Positions 38,711 to 47,400 of a stretch of 64,000 bases of DNA are shown here, one piece after another. The notes below the pieces were generated by a model that did not search any database, was not told where the DNA came from, and was given only the letters and a program-made list of their open reading frames with translations. This DNA comes from Streptomyces sp. S465. GTDB lineage: Bacteria; Actinomycetota; Actinomycetes; Streptomycetales; Streptomycetaceae. How positions within the stretch are numbered: position 1 is the stretch's first letter; the number at the start of each line of letters is the position of its first letter. The stretch is from positions 8,736,001 through 8,800,000 of the forward strand of contig NZ_CP114036.1 in NCBI RefSeq assembly GCF_026898115.1. The letters run 5' to 3'. The translations under genes were made by a program, and so were the position numbers.

Positions 38711-38941
38711 TCAGGCGTCGAGGACCAGGGAGTCGTCCTCGGTACGGGCGCCGGGGAGCCGGTGCCGGGCGGCGATCAGGGCGGCGTCCACATCGCGGGT
38801 GCCGGTGACGACGCACAGCGTGTAGGCGACATCGGCAAGCCGCTGCCGCGCCTCCGGGCCACCGTCCGCGGCGTCCAGGGCTCGCAGGGTCTCGTAACTG
38901 CGGATGAGGTCGGTCAGCACCGCGGGATGGGCCATGAGCAT
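38711..38941 (-). CDS. DUF5133 protein
   Basis: A 76-residue protein: MLMAHPAVLTDLIRSYETLR, then ARQRLADVAYTLCVVTGTRD and a short acidic tail, the full pattern of the Streptomyces DUF5133 family. These small proteins commonly lie beside SigB/SigF-family sigma factors, as here (sigma gene 87 bases upstream on the same strand), but their role is not known. A GGGGAG lies upstream of the ATG. It may share the sigma-factor transcript. Confidence 0.85.
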   Translation of the reverse strand: MLMAHPAVLTDLIRSYETLRALDAADGGPEARQRLADVAYTLCVVTGTRDVDAALIAARHRLPGARTEDDSLVLDA

Positions 38942-39028
38942 GGCAAGCTCCCCTTCTTCGTCAGGTGGCGTGGTACGTGAAGTGGCGTCGCATGTGCCGT
39001 GGCGGCGGTGTCGCCGCCCGGACGGGGG

Positions 39029-39850
39029 TCAGGCGGCGACCGGGACCTGCTCGGTCTGCGGCTCGGCCTCGACCTGGTCACGGATCGTGCGGCAGCTGCG
39101 GGAGATGAGGCGGGAGACGTGCATCTGGGAGATGCCCAGTTCCTCGGCGATACTGGATTGGGTCATATCGCGGAAGAAGCGCAGATACAGGATGTGCTGC
39201 TCCCGCTCCGGCAGCCGGTGCAGGCAGGGCTTGACCGCTTCCCGGGCGATGACCGTCTCGTAGCGGGCCTCGGGCCGGCCGAGGGTGTCGGCCAGGGAGT
39301 AGCCGTCGTCCGCGCCGGCGAGCTCGGCGTCCAGGGACAGGGAACGGAAGCTGTCGATGGCCTCCATGCCGGTGAGCACGTCCTCCTCGCTCATGCCGGC
39401 GGCTTCGGCGACCTGCGCCACGGTGGGGGAGTGGCCGGCGCCTTCCGCCGTGGCCAGTTCCTTGATGGTGACGCGGACCTTGTTGCGCAGCTCCTGCACC
39501 CGCCGGGGAACGTGCAGGTCCCAGGCGCAGTCGCGGAAGTGCCGCTTGAGCTCCCCGACGATGGTGGGAATGGCGTACGGCTGGAACGCGCCGCCGCGCC
39601 GCGGATCGTAGCGGTCGACGGCCTTGACCAGGCCGAGGGCGGCGACCTGCTCCAGGTCCTCCAGGTTCTCCCCGCGGTTGCGGTAGCGGCGGGCCAGGCG
39701 GTGGGCCATCGGCAGCCATGCTTCGACCAGCTTCTCGGCCAGAGCCTCCCGCTCGGGTCCGTCAGGCATGGCGGCCAGCCGCTCGAAGTCGGCCGCGGTG
39801 TCTGGGGTGTCGTCGTGACGGCGGCGGGCGTCTGCGCGAGTGGCGCTCAT
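39029..39850 (-). CDS. SigB/SigF/SigG-family RNA polymerase sigma factor
   Basis: A 273-residue sigma factor of the SigB/SigF stress class. Region 2 (AHRLARRYRNRGENLEDLEQ, then FQPYAIPTIVGELKRHFRD), region 3 (PTVAQVAEAAGMSEEDV) and region 4 with HTH (MTQSSIAEELGISQMHVSRL) are all intact. Such factors normally need release from an RsbW-type anti-sigma factor. No anti-sigma or antagonist gene is adjacent, but two phosphatase/ATPase signalling proteins (15445 and 32864) are in the window. The ATG has GGAGGAGAGG upstream. The 283-base upstream region contains no gene; I could not find a clear GTTT-N15-GGGTA autoregulatory promoter in the right direction. Confidence 0.92.
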   Translation of the reverse strand: MSATRADARRRHDDTPDTAADFERLAAMPDGPEREALAEKLVEAWLPMAHRLARRYRNRGENLEDLEQVAALGLVKAVDRYDPRRGGAFQPYAIPTIVGELKRHFRDCAWDLHVPRRVQELRNKVRVTIKELATAEGAGHSPTVAQVAEAAGMSEEDVLTGMEAIDSFRSLSLDAELAGADDGYSLADTLGRPEARYETVIAREAVKPCLHRLPEREQHILYLRFFRDMTQSSIAEELGISQMHVSRLISRSCRTIRDQVEAEPQTEQVPVAA

Positions 39851-40133
39851 CGAGGTTCCTCTCCTCCCTGCTTTGTCGGTGTACAGCAGAGCGGGAGGCC
39901 GGCACGGCGCGTCTGGGGCCCGCAGCGCGTGGCGCGCGGCTCCCGCCTGGTGTGCCTGCTTTCCGAAGCACCTCGGTCAGCCACCCTTCTAACCGGGCTC
40001 ACCGGCCTCAAACCATCACGGTTCCAGCTCCGCGCAATCCCGTCCCGGCGGGTTTGCGGGAGCGTGTGCCTGGTAAGACGGGCCGTACCGGCAGGTTGAG
40101 CCAACAGCCTCCGGTGCCATGAGGAGACCTGCC

Positions 40134-41021
40134 TCAGCCGCGCACGCACTCCTCGATCACGGAGGCGACCTGCTCGGTCGCCGGCGAGTTGCGCTGTGCC
40201 CGGCGGGCCAGGGCGAGATCGACGGACTCCGTTTCGGTGAGGGGCATGTAGATCACACCGTCGAGCCGCAGGCTCTGCACCGACTGCGGCACCAGCGCCA
40301 CGCCGTGCCCGGCGGCGACGAAGACGACCAGCGTGGCCGTCTCGCCGACCTCGACGAGCGAGGCGGGCTGGAAGCCGGCCCGGCCGCAGGCGGACAGGAC
40401 GCGGTCGTACATGGAGGACCGGGGCTGTGCGGGGTGGATGACGAACGGCTCGTCGGCCAGGTCCCCCAGCGAGACGTGCCGGCCCGTGGCCAGCGGATGG
40501 CCGGCCGGCAGGACGGCCACCAGCCGCTCGGAGCGCAGCGGTGTGAGGTGCAGCCCCTCGATGCTCGCGGTGCCGGAGCGGAACACCGCCAGGTCGTAGG
40601 AGCCGGTGAGCAGACCGTCGACGAGCTGCGGGGTGAGGAGCTCGCCGTGCAGGTCCAGGGTGATGTCCGGCAGCCGCGCCCGTACGGCTCGGGCGACGTG
40701 GGGGAGCACGTCGTAGGTGGCGGTGCCGATGAAGCCGACCGAGACCCGGCCCGCGCGGCCGGTGGCCAGCTCCGCCATATGGGTGCGCGCGCGCTCGGCC
40801 TCGGCCACCAGGGCGCGCGCGTACCCGGTCAGGTGCCGGCCGGCCTCGGTGAGCTCGACCTGCCGGGTGGACCGGTGGAACAGGGCGGTGCCCAGCTCCC
40901 GCTCCAGATGCTTGATCTGTTGCGAGAGGGCCGGCTGCGCGACGTGCAGGCGTGCCGCCGCCCGGCCGAAGTGGCACTCCTCGGCGAGAGCGAGGAAGTA
41001 GCGGACCTGGCGAAGTTCCAT
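40134..41021 (-). CDS. LysR-family regulator of the pca operon (probable)
   Basis: A 295-residue LysR regulator: winged HTH at the start (MELRQVRYFLALAEECHFGR, then AARLHVAQPALSQQIKHLE) and a two-lobed substrate-binding domain. It is divergent from pcaF-pcaI-pcaJ with 83 bases between starts and a LysR-type T-N11-A box (41033-41047), so it most likely activates that operon in response to a pathway intermediate. The sequence resembles CatR/BenM-type LysR proteins more than the IclR-type PcaR used in many pseudomonads and streptomycetes. Effector unknown. Confidence 0.88.
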   Translation of the reverse strand: MELRQVRYFLALAEECHFGRAAARLHVAQPALSQQIKHLERELGTALFHRSTRQVELTEAGRHLTGYARALVAEAERARTHMAELATGRAGRVSVGFIGTATYDVLPHVARAVRARLPDITLDLHGELLTPQLVDGLLTGSYDLAVFRSGTASIEGLHLTPLRSERLVAVLPAGHPLATGRHVSLGDLADEPFVIHPAQPRSSMYDRVLSACGRAGFQPASLVEVGETATLVVFVAAGHGVALVPQSVQSLRLDGVIYMPLTETESVDLALARRAQRNSPATEQVASVIEECVRG

Positions 41022-41032
41022 ACCCGCATCCT

Positions 41033-41047
41033 ATAAGAAGCGCTTAT
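41033..41047. promoter_or_regulatory. LysR-type operator
   Basis: ATAAGAAGCGCTTAT: arms ATAAG and CTTAT around a GC core, containing T-N11-A (41034/41046). It lies 11 bases upstream of the LysR start and 22 bases upstream of the pcaF -35 element, the usual recognition-site position. Confidence 0.6.
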
Positions 41048-41068
41048 CAATCAAGGTCGACTAGGTCT

Positions 41069-41098
41069 TGGACGTGATGGAGCGGGCGACTCTACCGT
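41069..41098 (+). promoter_or_regulatory. pcaF promoter, leaderless architecture
   Basis: TGGACG (41069-41074), 18-base spacer, TACCGT (41093-41098). The predicted start site is base 41105, the G of the pcaF GTG start codon. The same -35 hexamer, spacer and geometry occur at 30259-30288. Confidence 0.6.
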
Positions 41099-41104
41099 GG
41101 GAGC

Positions 41105-42310
41105 GTGACCGACAGTTACGTCTACGCAGCGGCAAGAACACCCTTCGGACGGTTCTCGGGCGCCCTCGCCGGCGTCCGGCCCGACGACCTCGCGGCCCTG
41201 GCCATCAGCGGGACCCTGGCCAAGGTACCGGGGCTCGATCCGGGAGAGATCGGCGACGTCGTCTGGGGGAACGCCAACGGCGCCGGCGAGGACAACCGCA
41301 ACGTCGGCCGGATGGCCGTGCTCCTGGCCGGACTGCCCACCTCGGTACCCGCCACGACCGTCAACCGGCTGTGCGGATCCTCCCTGGACGCGGCGATCAT
41401 CGCGTCCCGCACCATCGAGACCGGCGACGCCGACATCGTGCTCACCGGCGGTGTGGAATCGATGACCCGGGCCCCCTGGGTCCTGCCCAAGCCCACCCGT
41501 GCCTTCCCCGCCGGGGATGTGACCGCCGTCTCCACCACGCTCGGCTGGCGGCTGGTCAACGAGCGCATGCCCAAGGAGTGGACGGTCTCCCTGGGCGAGG
41601 CCAATGAGCAGCTCGCCGACCGGTTCGGGATACCCCGGGAGCGCCAGGACGAGTTCGCGGCCCGCTCCCACAACCTCGCCGACGACGCCTGGAACGCCGG
41701 TTTCTACGACGACCTCGTGGTGCCGGTGGAGGTGGACGGCAAGGGCGGCACCCTCGACCGGGACGAGGGCATCCGGCCCGGATCGACTCCGCAGAAGCTG
41801 GCCGGTCTCAAGCCGGTGTTCCGCCCCGACGGTGTGATCACGGCGGGCAACGCCTCACCGCTGAGCGACGGCGCTTCGGCCGTGCTGCTCGGCTCGGGGG
41901 CGGCCGCGGAGCGCATCGGGGCCGATCCGCTGGCCCGTATCGCGGGCCGCGGGGTGTCCGCGCTGGATCCGCAGATGTTCGGCTTCGCCCCCGTGGAGGC
42001 GGCGAACCGGGCGCTGAGGAGCGCGGGCATCTCCTGGACCGATGTCCAGGCGGTGGAGCTGAACGAGGCGTTCGCCGTGCAGTCACTGGCCTGTGTGGAC
42101 GCCTGGGAGATCGACCCGGAGACGGTGAACGCCAAGGGCGGTGCCATCGCGCTCGGCCATCCGCTGGGCGCATCCGGCGGCAGGATCCTGGGCACGCTGG
42201 CCCACCGGCTTCGGGAGTCCGGCGGGCGGTGGGGCGTCGCGGCCATCTGCATCGGCGTGGGCCAGGCCCTCGCCGTCGTCCTCGAGAACGTCACGGAGAA
42301 GAGTCGATGA
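41105..42310 (+). CDS. pcaF: Beta-ketoadipyl-CoA thiolase
   Basis: A 401-residue thiolase that cleaves 3-oxoadipyl-CoA with CoA to succinyl-CoA and acetyl-CoA, the last step of protocatechuate/catechol breakdown. Nucleophilic Cys in NRLCGSSLDA (about residue 93), conserved His in GHPLGASGGRILGTL and the second Cys in ICIGVGQAL near the end. The substrate is inferred mainly from linkage: the next two genes are the matching CoA-transferase subunits, each overlapping by ATGA. A general acetyl-CoA acetyltransferase is the alternative. GTG start at 41105 without a ribosome site, consistent with a leaderless mRNA. Confidence 0.9.
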   Translation: MTDSYVYAAARTPFGRFSGALAGVRPDDLAALAISGTLAKVPGLDPGEIGDVVWGNANGAGEDNRNVGRMAVLLAGLPTSVPATTVNRLCGSSLDAAIIASRTIETGDADIVLTGGVESMTRAPWVLPKPTRAFPAGDVTAVSTTLGWRLVNERMPKEWTVSLGEANEQLADRFGIPRERQDEFAARSHNLADDAWNAGFYDDLVVPVEVDGKGGTLDRDEGIRPGSTPQKLAGLKPVFRPDGVITAGNASPLSDGASAVLLGSGAAAERIGADPLARIAGRGVSALDPQMFGFAPVEAANRALRSAGISWTDVQAVELNEAFAVQSLACVDAWEIDPETVNAKGGAIALGHPLGASGGRILGTLAHRLRESGGRWGVAAICIGVGQALAVVLENVTEKSR

Positions 42311-42978
42311 CCACACAGCTGTGTGCCAACGCCGACGAGGCGGTGGCCGGAATCGAGGACGGCTCGACGGTGCTCGTCGGCGGCTTCGGGATGGCCGGGA
42401 TGCCGGTCGACCTGATCGACGCGCTCATCCGTCAGGGGGCCAAGGACCTGACCGTCGTGTCCAACAACGCCGGCAACGGCGACACCGGGCTCGCCGCGCT
42501 GCTGGCGAAGGGACGGGTCCGCAAGGTGATCTGCTCCTTCCCCCGCCAGTCCGACTCCTGGGTCTTCGACGACCTGTACCGGTCCGGCAGGATCGAACTG
42601 GAAGTGGTGCCGCAGGGCAACCTCGCGGAGCGGATGCGGGCGGCCGGCGCCGGTATCGGAGCCTTCTTCTGCCCCACCGGCGTCGGCACGCTGCTGGCCG
42701 AGGGCAAGGAGACGCGCGAGATCGACGGCCGCACCTATGTGCTGGAGTACCCGATCAAGGGCGATGTGGCGCTGATCGGCGCCCAGCGGGCCGACCGCAT
42801 GGGCAACCTCGTCTACCGCAAGACCGCTCGCAACTTCGGCCCGGTCATGGCCACCGCCGCGACCACCGTGATCGCGCAGGTCCGCGAGATCGTCGAGACC
42901 GGCACGATCGATCCCGAGACCGTCGTGACCCCGAGCATCTATGTCGACCGCGTGGTGAAGGAGGCGAAGACCGCATGA
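42307..42978 (+). CDS. pcaI: 3-oxoadipate CoA-transferase subunit A
   Basis: A 223-residue alpha subunit of a class I CoA-transferase moving CoA from succinyl-CoA to 3-oxoadipate. The glycine loop GGFGMAGMPVDLIDALI (about 25-41), VSNNAGNGDTGLAAL and the FFCPTGVGTLLAEGKE stretch are characteristic. It overlaps pcaF (ATGA) and pcaJ (ATGA), so subunits are translationally coupled. 3-Oxoacid (succinyl-CoA:acetoacetate) transferase subunits are very similar; the pca assignment rests on the thiolase neighbour and regulator. No pcaG, pcaH, pcaB, pcaC or pcaD gene is in the window. Confidence 0.87.
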   Translation: MTTQLCANADEAVAGIEDGSTVLVGGFGMAGMPVDLIDALIRQGAKDLTVVSNNAGNGDTGLAALLAKGRVRKVICSFPRQSDSWVFDDLYRSGRIELEVVPQGNLAERMRAAGAGIGAFFCPTGVGTLLAEGKETREIDGRTYVLEYPIKGDVALIGAQRADRMGNLVYRKTARNFGPVMATAATTVIAQVREIVETGTIDPETVVTPSIYVDRVVKEAKTA

Positions 42979-43658
42979 ACCCGACCAGCCGGCCCACGGA
43001 CACCGAGCGCGGTCCTCTGGGCAAGCACGACATCGCCGCCCTCGTGGCACGCGACATCCCCCAGGGGGCGTTCGTCAACCTGGGCATCGGTCAGCCGACA
43101 CTCGTCGCCGACCATCTGCCGGCCGACTCCGGTGTGGTGCTCCACACCGAGAACGGCATGCTCAACATGGGGCCCGCCGCCAAGGACGACGAGATCGACC
43201 CGGACCTCATCAACGCGGGCAAGATCCCGGTGACCGAACTGCCCGGAGCGGCCTACTTCCACCACGCCGACTCGTTCGCCATGATGCGCGGCGGCCACCT
43301 CGACGTCTGCGTACTGGGCGCCTTCCAGGTGTCCGCCGGCGGGGACCTGGCCAACTGGCACACCGGCGCACCCGACGCCATCCCCGCCGTCGGCGGGGCC
43401 ATGGACCTGGCGGTCGGGGCCAAGAAGGTCTACGTGATGATGACGCTGTTCACCAAGACCGGCGAGCCGAAGCTGGTGCCCGCGTGCACCTACCCGCTGA
43501 CCGGCCTCGGCTGCGTCGACCGCGTCTACACCGACCTCGCGGTATTCGAGATCACCTCGCGGGGCGTCACCGTGCTGGAGACCTTCGGTACCACCTTCGA
43601 GGAGCTCGCGGACCGGCTGGAGGTACCGCTCATCCGCGCCCAGGCGCCCGTGGCGTAG
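42975..43658 (+). CDS. pcaJ: 3-oxoadipate CoA-transferase subunit B
   Basis: A 227-residue beta subunit carrying the catalytic Glu in LHTENGMLNMG (about residue 59), where the glutamate forms a CoA thioester. Other landmarks: GAFVNLGIGQPTLVADHLP and GAKKVYVMMTLFTKTGEPK. Partner of PcaI. It is the last intact gene of the operon: immediately downstream the sequence degenerates into remnants of other genes, suggesting a deletion breakpoint near 43660-43800. Confidence 0.88.
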   Translation: MNPTSRPTDTERGPLGKHDIAALVARDIPQGAFVNLGIGQPTLVADHLPADSGVVLHTENGMLNMGPAAKDDEIDPDLINAGKIPVTELPGAAYFHHADSFAMMRGGHLDVCVLGAFQVSAGGDLANWHTGAPDAIPAVGGAMDLAVGAKKVYVMMTLFTKTGEPKLVPACTYPLTGLGCVDRVYTDLAVFEITSRGVTVLETFGTTFEELADRLEVPLIRAQAPVA

Positions 43659-43689
43659 GCCGGGGCCGCACCCGCGAACGGCGCCGGCC

Positions 43690-43815
43690 GGTCGGCAGGG
43701 GCACGGGTTCGGGGCCGGGCACGACGGTGTTGGCGGGGCCGTCCGGGGCCGAGAGGGTGGCGAGGGCGAAAGGTCCGGCGAAGAGAGCGGACGCGGGTTC
43801 AGGTTTCACGGACAC
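43690..43815 (-). pseudogene. Possible 5' remnant of an unidentified gene
   Basis: From a GTG at 43815 (AGGAAG seven bases upstream) the minus strand reads MSVKPEPASALFAGPFALAT then LSAPDGPANTVVPG, after which it becomes low-complexity and runs into pcaJ. The start resembles the N-terminus of a fumarylacetoacetate-hydrolase-like protein (PFAL.T.SAPDG), but the similarity is short and I cannot confirm it. Its start is overlapped by the LysR remnant on the other strand, the arrangement left when a divergent regulator/target pair is collapsed by deletion. Confidence 0.3.
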
Positions 43816-44225
43816 GCTGGGTCTTCCTCGTCGCGGACGACCACCCCAGCGTCGACGGCCGGATCACCCGGCAGGACCTGGCCCGGCTGCCCTGGGCGAC
43901 CTATCAGCGGACCTACGACGCACCCGCCGTGCGCCAACTCGGCATGCTCGGCATCGAGCCGCGCGTGGGGTCTTCCGTCGACAGCTTCCAGCTGCTCCCC
44001 CCGCTGGTCGCGGGCACCCGCCGGATCGCCCTGGTGCAGGCGCGCATCGCCGAACTGATGGCGCCGGTGGCCGCCGTGCGCGCGCTGGAGCCGCCGTACG
44101 AGGCGGTGCCGCTGCGCGAGGGCCTGTGGTGGCACCCGGTCCACACACCCGACGCGGCACACATCTGGCTGCGCGAGACGGCCGCGCGGGCCGGCAGACG
44201 ACTGGCGGACACGCCCGGCCCGTGA
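43809..44225 (+). pseudogene. LysR-family regulator, C-terminal remnant
   Basis: About 138 codons in frame encode the second half of a LysR substrate-binding domain: RTRWVFLVADDHPSVDGRIT, RLPWATYQRTYDAP, GIEPRVGSSVDSFQLLPPLV, AGTRRIALVQARIAEL and LWWHPVHTPDAAHIWLRE, ending at TGA 44223-44225. The HTH half is missing and there is no start with a ribosome site. Third-position GC bias is still strong, so loss was recent. It is unrelated to the intact LysR gene at 40134 beyond the family. Confidence 0.75.
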
Positions 44226-44415
44226 GGCGCCACCCCGCCACCGCAGCGCGTGACGCACTTCCCCGCCGCTCCGGCGCCTGTGCTCACAGGCGCCCGCCAG
44301 GCCCTGTGCGGTGCGCGTAACCCCTGGTGATCGGCCGGGGAGACACCCGCGTAATGAGCGGTCCGTACGGTCACCAAGGGTGGGACCAGGCCGAGCACAG
44401 GGAAAGGAGGCGCCC

Positions 44416-47400
44416 GTGGTCGCGCCGGGCTCTCGGAGCGGGGACACGACGAAGGTCCGGACGGTCTGCTCGTACTGCGGAGTGGGCTGCGGGATGGTCC
44501 TCGACATCGGCACGGGACCGGACGGGCGCCGGACCGTCCTGAAGGCGTCCGGGGACAAGGAGCACCCCGCGAACTTCGGCCGGCTGTGCACCAAGGGCGC
44601 CACCACCGCCGATATGCTCGCCGCCCCCGGGCGGCTGACCACGGCGCTCCGGCGTCCCCGGCGCGGGCAGGAGCCGGTGCCGGTGTCCAGGGACGAGGCG
44701 ATCGCCGAGACGGCGCGCCGGCTGCGGGCGATCGTCGACGAGCACGGGCCGGACGCGGTCGCGCTCTATGTGTCCGGCCAGATGAGCCTGGAGGCGCAGT
44801 ACCTGGCGAACAAGCTGGCCAAGGGCTTCCTCCGGACCAACCAGATCGAGTCCAACTCCCGGCTGTGCATGGCCGGCGCCGGCACCGGCTACAAGCTGTC
44901 GCTGGGCGCGGACGGGCCGCCCGGCTCGTACCAGGACTTCGAAGCGGCCGATGTCTTCTTCGTCATCGGCTCCAACATGGCCGACTGCCACCCCATCCTC
45001 TTCCTGCGGATAATGGACCGGGTGAGGTCCGCGGGCGCCAAGCTGATCGTCGTCGACCCGCGCCGCACCGCCACCGCCGCCAAGGCGGATCTGTTCCTCC
45101 AGATCAAGCCGGGTACGGACCTCGCGCTGCTCAACGGGCTGCTGCACCTGCTGCACGCACACGGCCACACCGACGCCGAGTTCATCGCCGAGCACACCGA
45201 GGGCTGGGAGGCGATGCCGGAGTTCCTCGCCGACTACCCGCCCGCCACCGTCGCCGAGATCACCGGCATCCCGGAGGACGACCTCCGCGAGGCCGCCCGG
45301 CTGATCGGCGAGGCGGGGGAGTGGATGAGCTGCTGGACGATGGGGCTGAACCAGTCCACGCACGGCACCTGGAACACCAACGCCCTGGTCAACCTGCACC
45401 TCGCCACCGGCGCGATCTGCCGCCCCGGCAGCGGGCCCTTCTCCCTCACCGGACAGCCCAACGCCATGGGGGGCCGGGAGATGGGCTACATGGGGCCGGG
45501 ACTGCCCGGACAGCGGTCCGTGCTCGTCGACGCCGACCGGGCCTTCGTCGAGCAGCTGTGGGAGCTGGAGCCGGGCGCGCTGCGTGCCGAGGGCGCCGGC
45601 AAGGGCACGGTCGAGATGTTCCAGAAGATGGCCGCCGGGGACATCAAGGCGTGCTGGATCATCTGCACCAACCCGGTCGCCTCCGTCGCGAACCGCAAGA
45701 CGGTCATCGAGGGCCTGGAGGCCGCCGAGTTCGTCGTCACACAGGACGTGTTCGCCGACACGGAGACGAACGCGTACGCCGATGTCGTGCTGCCCGGTGC
45801 GCTGTGGACCGAGACCGAGGGCGTCCTGATCAACAGCGAGCGCAACCTCACCCTCGCCCAGCCGGCCGCCGATCCGCCCGGCGAGGCGACGGCGGACTGG
45901 CGGATCATCGCCGCCGTGGCCCGCGCGATGGGCTACGGGCAGGGTTTCGGGTACGACAGCGCCGAGGAGGTCTTCGAGGAGATCAAGCGCGCCTGGAACC
46001 CGGTGACCGGCTGGGATCTGCGCGGGGTGAGCTACGAGCGGCTGCGTACCACTCCGGTGCAGTGGCCGGCGGCGAGCGCCGAGGGGTCCGACCGCAATCC
46101 GATCCGGTACCTCACCGAGAACGGGTCGCCGGCCTTCCCGACCGCCGGCGGCCGCGCCGTCTTCTACGCCCGCCCGCACATCCCGGCGGCGGAGATGCCC
46201 GATGACGACTACCCGTACGTGCTCAACACCGGCCGCCTCCAGCACCAGTGGCACACCCTGACCAAGACGGGCAAGGTGCCCAAGCTGAACAAGCTCGACC
46301 CCCGTCCCTTCGTGGAGGTGCACCCGCGGGACGCGGCCGAGCTGGGCCTCGCCGAGGGGGACTCGGTGGAGATCGCCTCGCGGCGCGGGCGGGCCGTACT
46401 GCCCGCGGTCGTCACCGACCGGGTGCGGCCGGGCTGCTGTTTCGCACCGTTCCACTGGAACGACCTGTTCGGGGAGTATCTGAGCATCAACGCGGTGACC
46501 AGCGACGCCGTCGATCCGCTGTCGTTCCAGCCCGAGTTCAAGGTGTGCGCGGTGGCGCTGACCAAGGTGGCCACCCCGGTGACGGTGCGGGCCCCGGCCC
46601 TGGTGAGCGCGCGGCCCACGGACTCGGCGCCCGCCGAGGGCCCGGCGGCCCTCCCACAGCCCGCCGCCGCGGCCCCCACCCCGCTCGGGCTGGAGCCCGC
46701 CCCGTTCGGCCTGGAGTCCGCCCCGTTCGGCCTGGAGCCCGCCCCGTCCGGCCTGGAACCCGGCTCGTTCGGTCTGGAACCCACCCCGCCGCCGGTTCTG
46801 GCCGAACCCGAACGCCGGTACCTGACCGGCTTCCTCGCCGGCATCCCGTCCGGCGCCCCGGGCGTGCCGGTGCTGCCGCCGGACGCCCCGTTCAGCCCGG
46901 AGCACGCCCAGTGGGTGAACGGTGTGCTGGCCGGGATGTACTCCAGGGCCGAGGCGACGCCCGCCACCGCACACCGCGCCGGCGGCTCCCCGGGGGCATC
47001 CGCCCCGGCCGCGGACGCTCCGCGCCGCCAGGTCGTGATCCTCTGGGCGTCACAGACCGGGAACGCCGAGGAGTTCGCGACCGCCACGGCCGAGCGGCTC
47101 ACCGCGGACGGCCACGCCGCCTCCCGCGTGTCCATGGCGGAGGCCGACCCCGCCGCCCTGCCGTCCGGCGCCGACCTGCTGCTGATCACGAGCACCTTCG
47201 GCGACGGCGACGCCCCGGACAACGGGGCCGGCTTCTGGGACGCCCTCGCCTCGTCCGACGCCCCCCGTCTGAAGGACCGGCGCTACTCCGTCCTGGCCTT
47301 CGGCGACTCCTCCTACGACGACTTCTGCGGCCACGGCCGCCGCCTCGACCGGCGCATGGCGGAACTGGGCGCCGTGCGGCTGGCCCCGCGCACCGACTGC

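Noticed and set aside
39851..40133. SigB/SigF-type autoregulatory promoter for the sigma gene
   Set aside because: GTTT and GGGT elements exist, but with wrong spacing (about 23) on the minus strand; a better-spaced pair lies on the plus strand, pointing away from the gene.
44371..46974. Very long open frame on the minus strand opposite the reductase fusion
   Set aside because: Mirror frame of a GC-biased gene; composition is Arg/Gly/Ala-rich with no domain, and the plus-strand protein has complete motifs. The same applies to long antisense frames at 8178-10478 and 59193-61637.
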